Source: Closterium sp. NIES-65 (taxonomy: Eukaryota; Streptophyta; Zygnematophyceae; Desmidiales; Closteriaceae). From it: a DNA stretch of 64,000 bases. Each line of letters begins with the position of its first letter. The stretch's first letter is position 1. The notes below the pieces were generated by a model, which was not told the origin of the DNA, searched no databases, and saw only the letters and a list, made by a program, of their open reading frames with translations. The stretch is taken from NCBI GenBank assembly GCA_948144175.1, contig CANXME010000531.1, positions 806,001-870,000 on the forward strand, written 5' to 3'. The position numbers and the translations under genes were made by a program. This document shows, piece by piece, positions 62,976 through 64,000 of the stretch.

Positions 62976-64000
62976 TACGGAGATAACTTTAGCAATGGGA
63001 GCTAGGCTGCGAGCTAGGCACGGGTGCTCGTGTGATCTCTGCGTTCCTTCGTCGTTTGCTTGAGTGATCTCTGCTTGCACATTCACGGGGAGATTTTGCA
63101 AGAGTTTCACTAGCAAAGATTGACAACAATGGTGACAACAACATTGGCAACACAGACTACATCAGAGCTAGCTAGGCTGCTGGTCGACCTCCAGTGCAGC
63201 ATGGTCGACCGCGCTCCAGCGCAGTAGCGCTCGCACCGCTCCAGCGTTGCAGAGTAGTGGTGTGCCAACGTTGCAAGTCCATGTTGTGCCAACGCTGCAA
63301 CAAGTCGGTTGCACTGCGTTGCACCCGCAAGACAACGGTGCACCTGCTTCGCAGGTGCGTGCAGCTGGTTGGTGCGCACTTCCCTGTCACGTGCACAACG
63401 CAGACGCCTGGCAGACTCCATGCCAGCGACTGCGCCCACCAGCCACGTCGACCTCGGGATACCACCCCCGAGGTCAGCCTCACAGACTCCACCCCGGCGA
63501 CACTCGCGCACGTCGCCCGGGTATCCCGGTCGACCGGGCAACCACACCTGATCAACCATCGTAGTCCGTAGTCGGCCACCAATGCCCGGCATCCCCAGTC
63601 CGGCGTCCAGATGCCCAGGGTGCGTTGCAGACGTCCAGGGCGGCGCCCAGCCTCCCAGGACGCCGAACAAACGCCCAGGTCGGCGTCCGGGCCCCTAGGA
63701 CGCCCAGGTCGGCGTCCGGGCCCCCGGGACGCCATGCAGACGCCCAAGGCGGCGTCCCAGGCTCCCAGGACGCCGTGCGGATGCCCAGGTCGGCGTCTGG
63801 CCTACCAGGACGCCAACCAGGCGTCCAGGACGAGGACCAAGCGTCTAGGACAGCGTCCTCTTGCCCGGCGCCTTCCAGCCAGGCGCCCTCCAGCTCGGCG
63901 CCCTTGCAGTGGCCCCCATGCCCGCTGCTGCAGGTTGGCTGCAACCCCCGTACATCCGACCACGAGGTCGGCTCCGCCCAAGCGAGGACGGGGCCAAACA
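62976..64000 (-). repeat. 5' LTR of element H, cut by the window end
   Basis: It aligns along its whole visible length with 56751-57778, including the GGACGCC array (about 63590-63850). Minus-strand sequence just after it begins TGGTGCGGTGAGC, the possible PBS. Confidence 0.85.

Larger units (their letters stand above)
56751..64000 (-). mobile_element. Copia element H with 1-kb LTRs, split by I and cut by the window end
   Basis: 3' LTR at 56751-57794, PPT, RNase H and RT (57923-59262), insertion I, gag N-terminal part (about 62312-62880) and 5' LTR from 62976 to beyond 64000. By comparison with the left copy only about 16 bp of the 5' LTR lie outside. The left flank GGCGC (56746-56750) predicts the same five bases just past the window. 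Confidence 0.88.

Overview
The window is eukaryotic nuclear DNA dominated by LTR retrotransposons, with remains of one intron-rich host gene near the right end. I see no bacterial operon, rRNA, tRNA or CRISPR. The GC-rich sequence, the abundance of Ty1/copia elements and a papain-type protease with EGF-like modules fit a green-lineage genome, perhaps a streptophyte alga such as a desmid. That placement is an inference; no marker here proves it.

Layout. 1-1661 is the 5' part of a minus-strand copia element (Z). 1662-2555 is non-coding and holds a small inverted-repeat element. 2556-27754 is one plus-strand copia element (A) split by two minus-strand copia insertions: B (4470-11935, nearly intact) in the gag-pol reading frame and C (16023-27654) in the 3' LTR. 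C is itself split by a rearranged copia fragment, D (20994 to about 25168). 27755-28880 is non-coding with a 27-base G run, a minisatellite and a solo LTR. 28881-45250 is a decayed Ty3/gypsy element (F) split by copia element E (29640-42690), which is split by a different copia element, G (31752-37582). Exact 5-bp target-site duplications (AACCG, AAGGT, ACATG, TCAGC) prove the B, C, E and G insertions and give their order.

46929-56719 holds a decaying gene for a secreted papain-like cysteine protease with a C-terminal EGF-like region. It has a signal-peptide exon, an active-site exon with Ser in place of Cys, further peptidase exons with His and Asn, and EGF-like exons. Exons are partly duplicated, the introns carry minisatellites, copia pieces (J) sit in the 5' half, and a 345-bp TRIM is inserted in an EGF exon. 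A short palindrome resembling CTTTTGAGNCGNCTCAAAAG recurs between the duplicated exon copies. 56751-64000 is a minus-strand copia element (H) with 1-kb LTRs, split by a 5'-truncated plus-strand copia element (I) and cut by the window end.

Functionally, only B looks close to autonomous: identical LTRs, PBS, PPT, one long PR-IN-RT-RNase H frame, and one in-frame UAG between gag and pol. The others carry stop codons, many of which are CAG to TAG changes.
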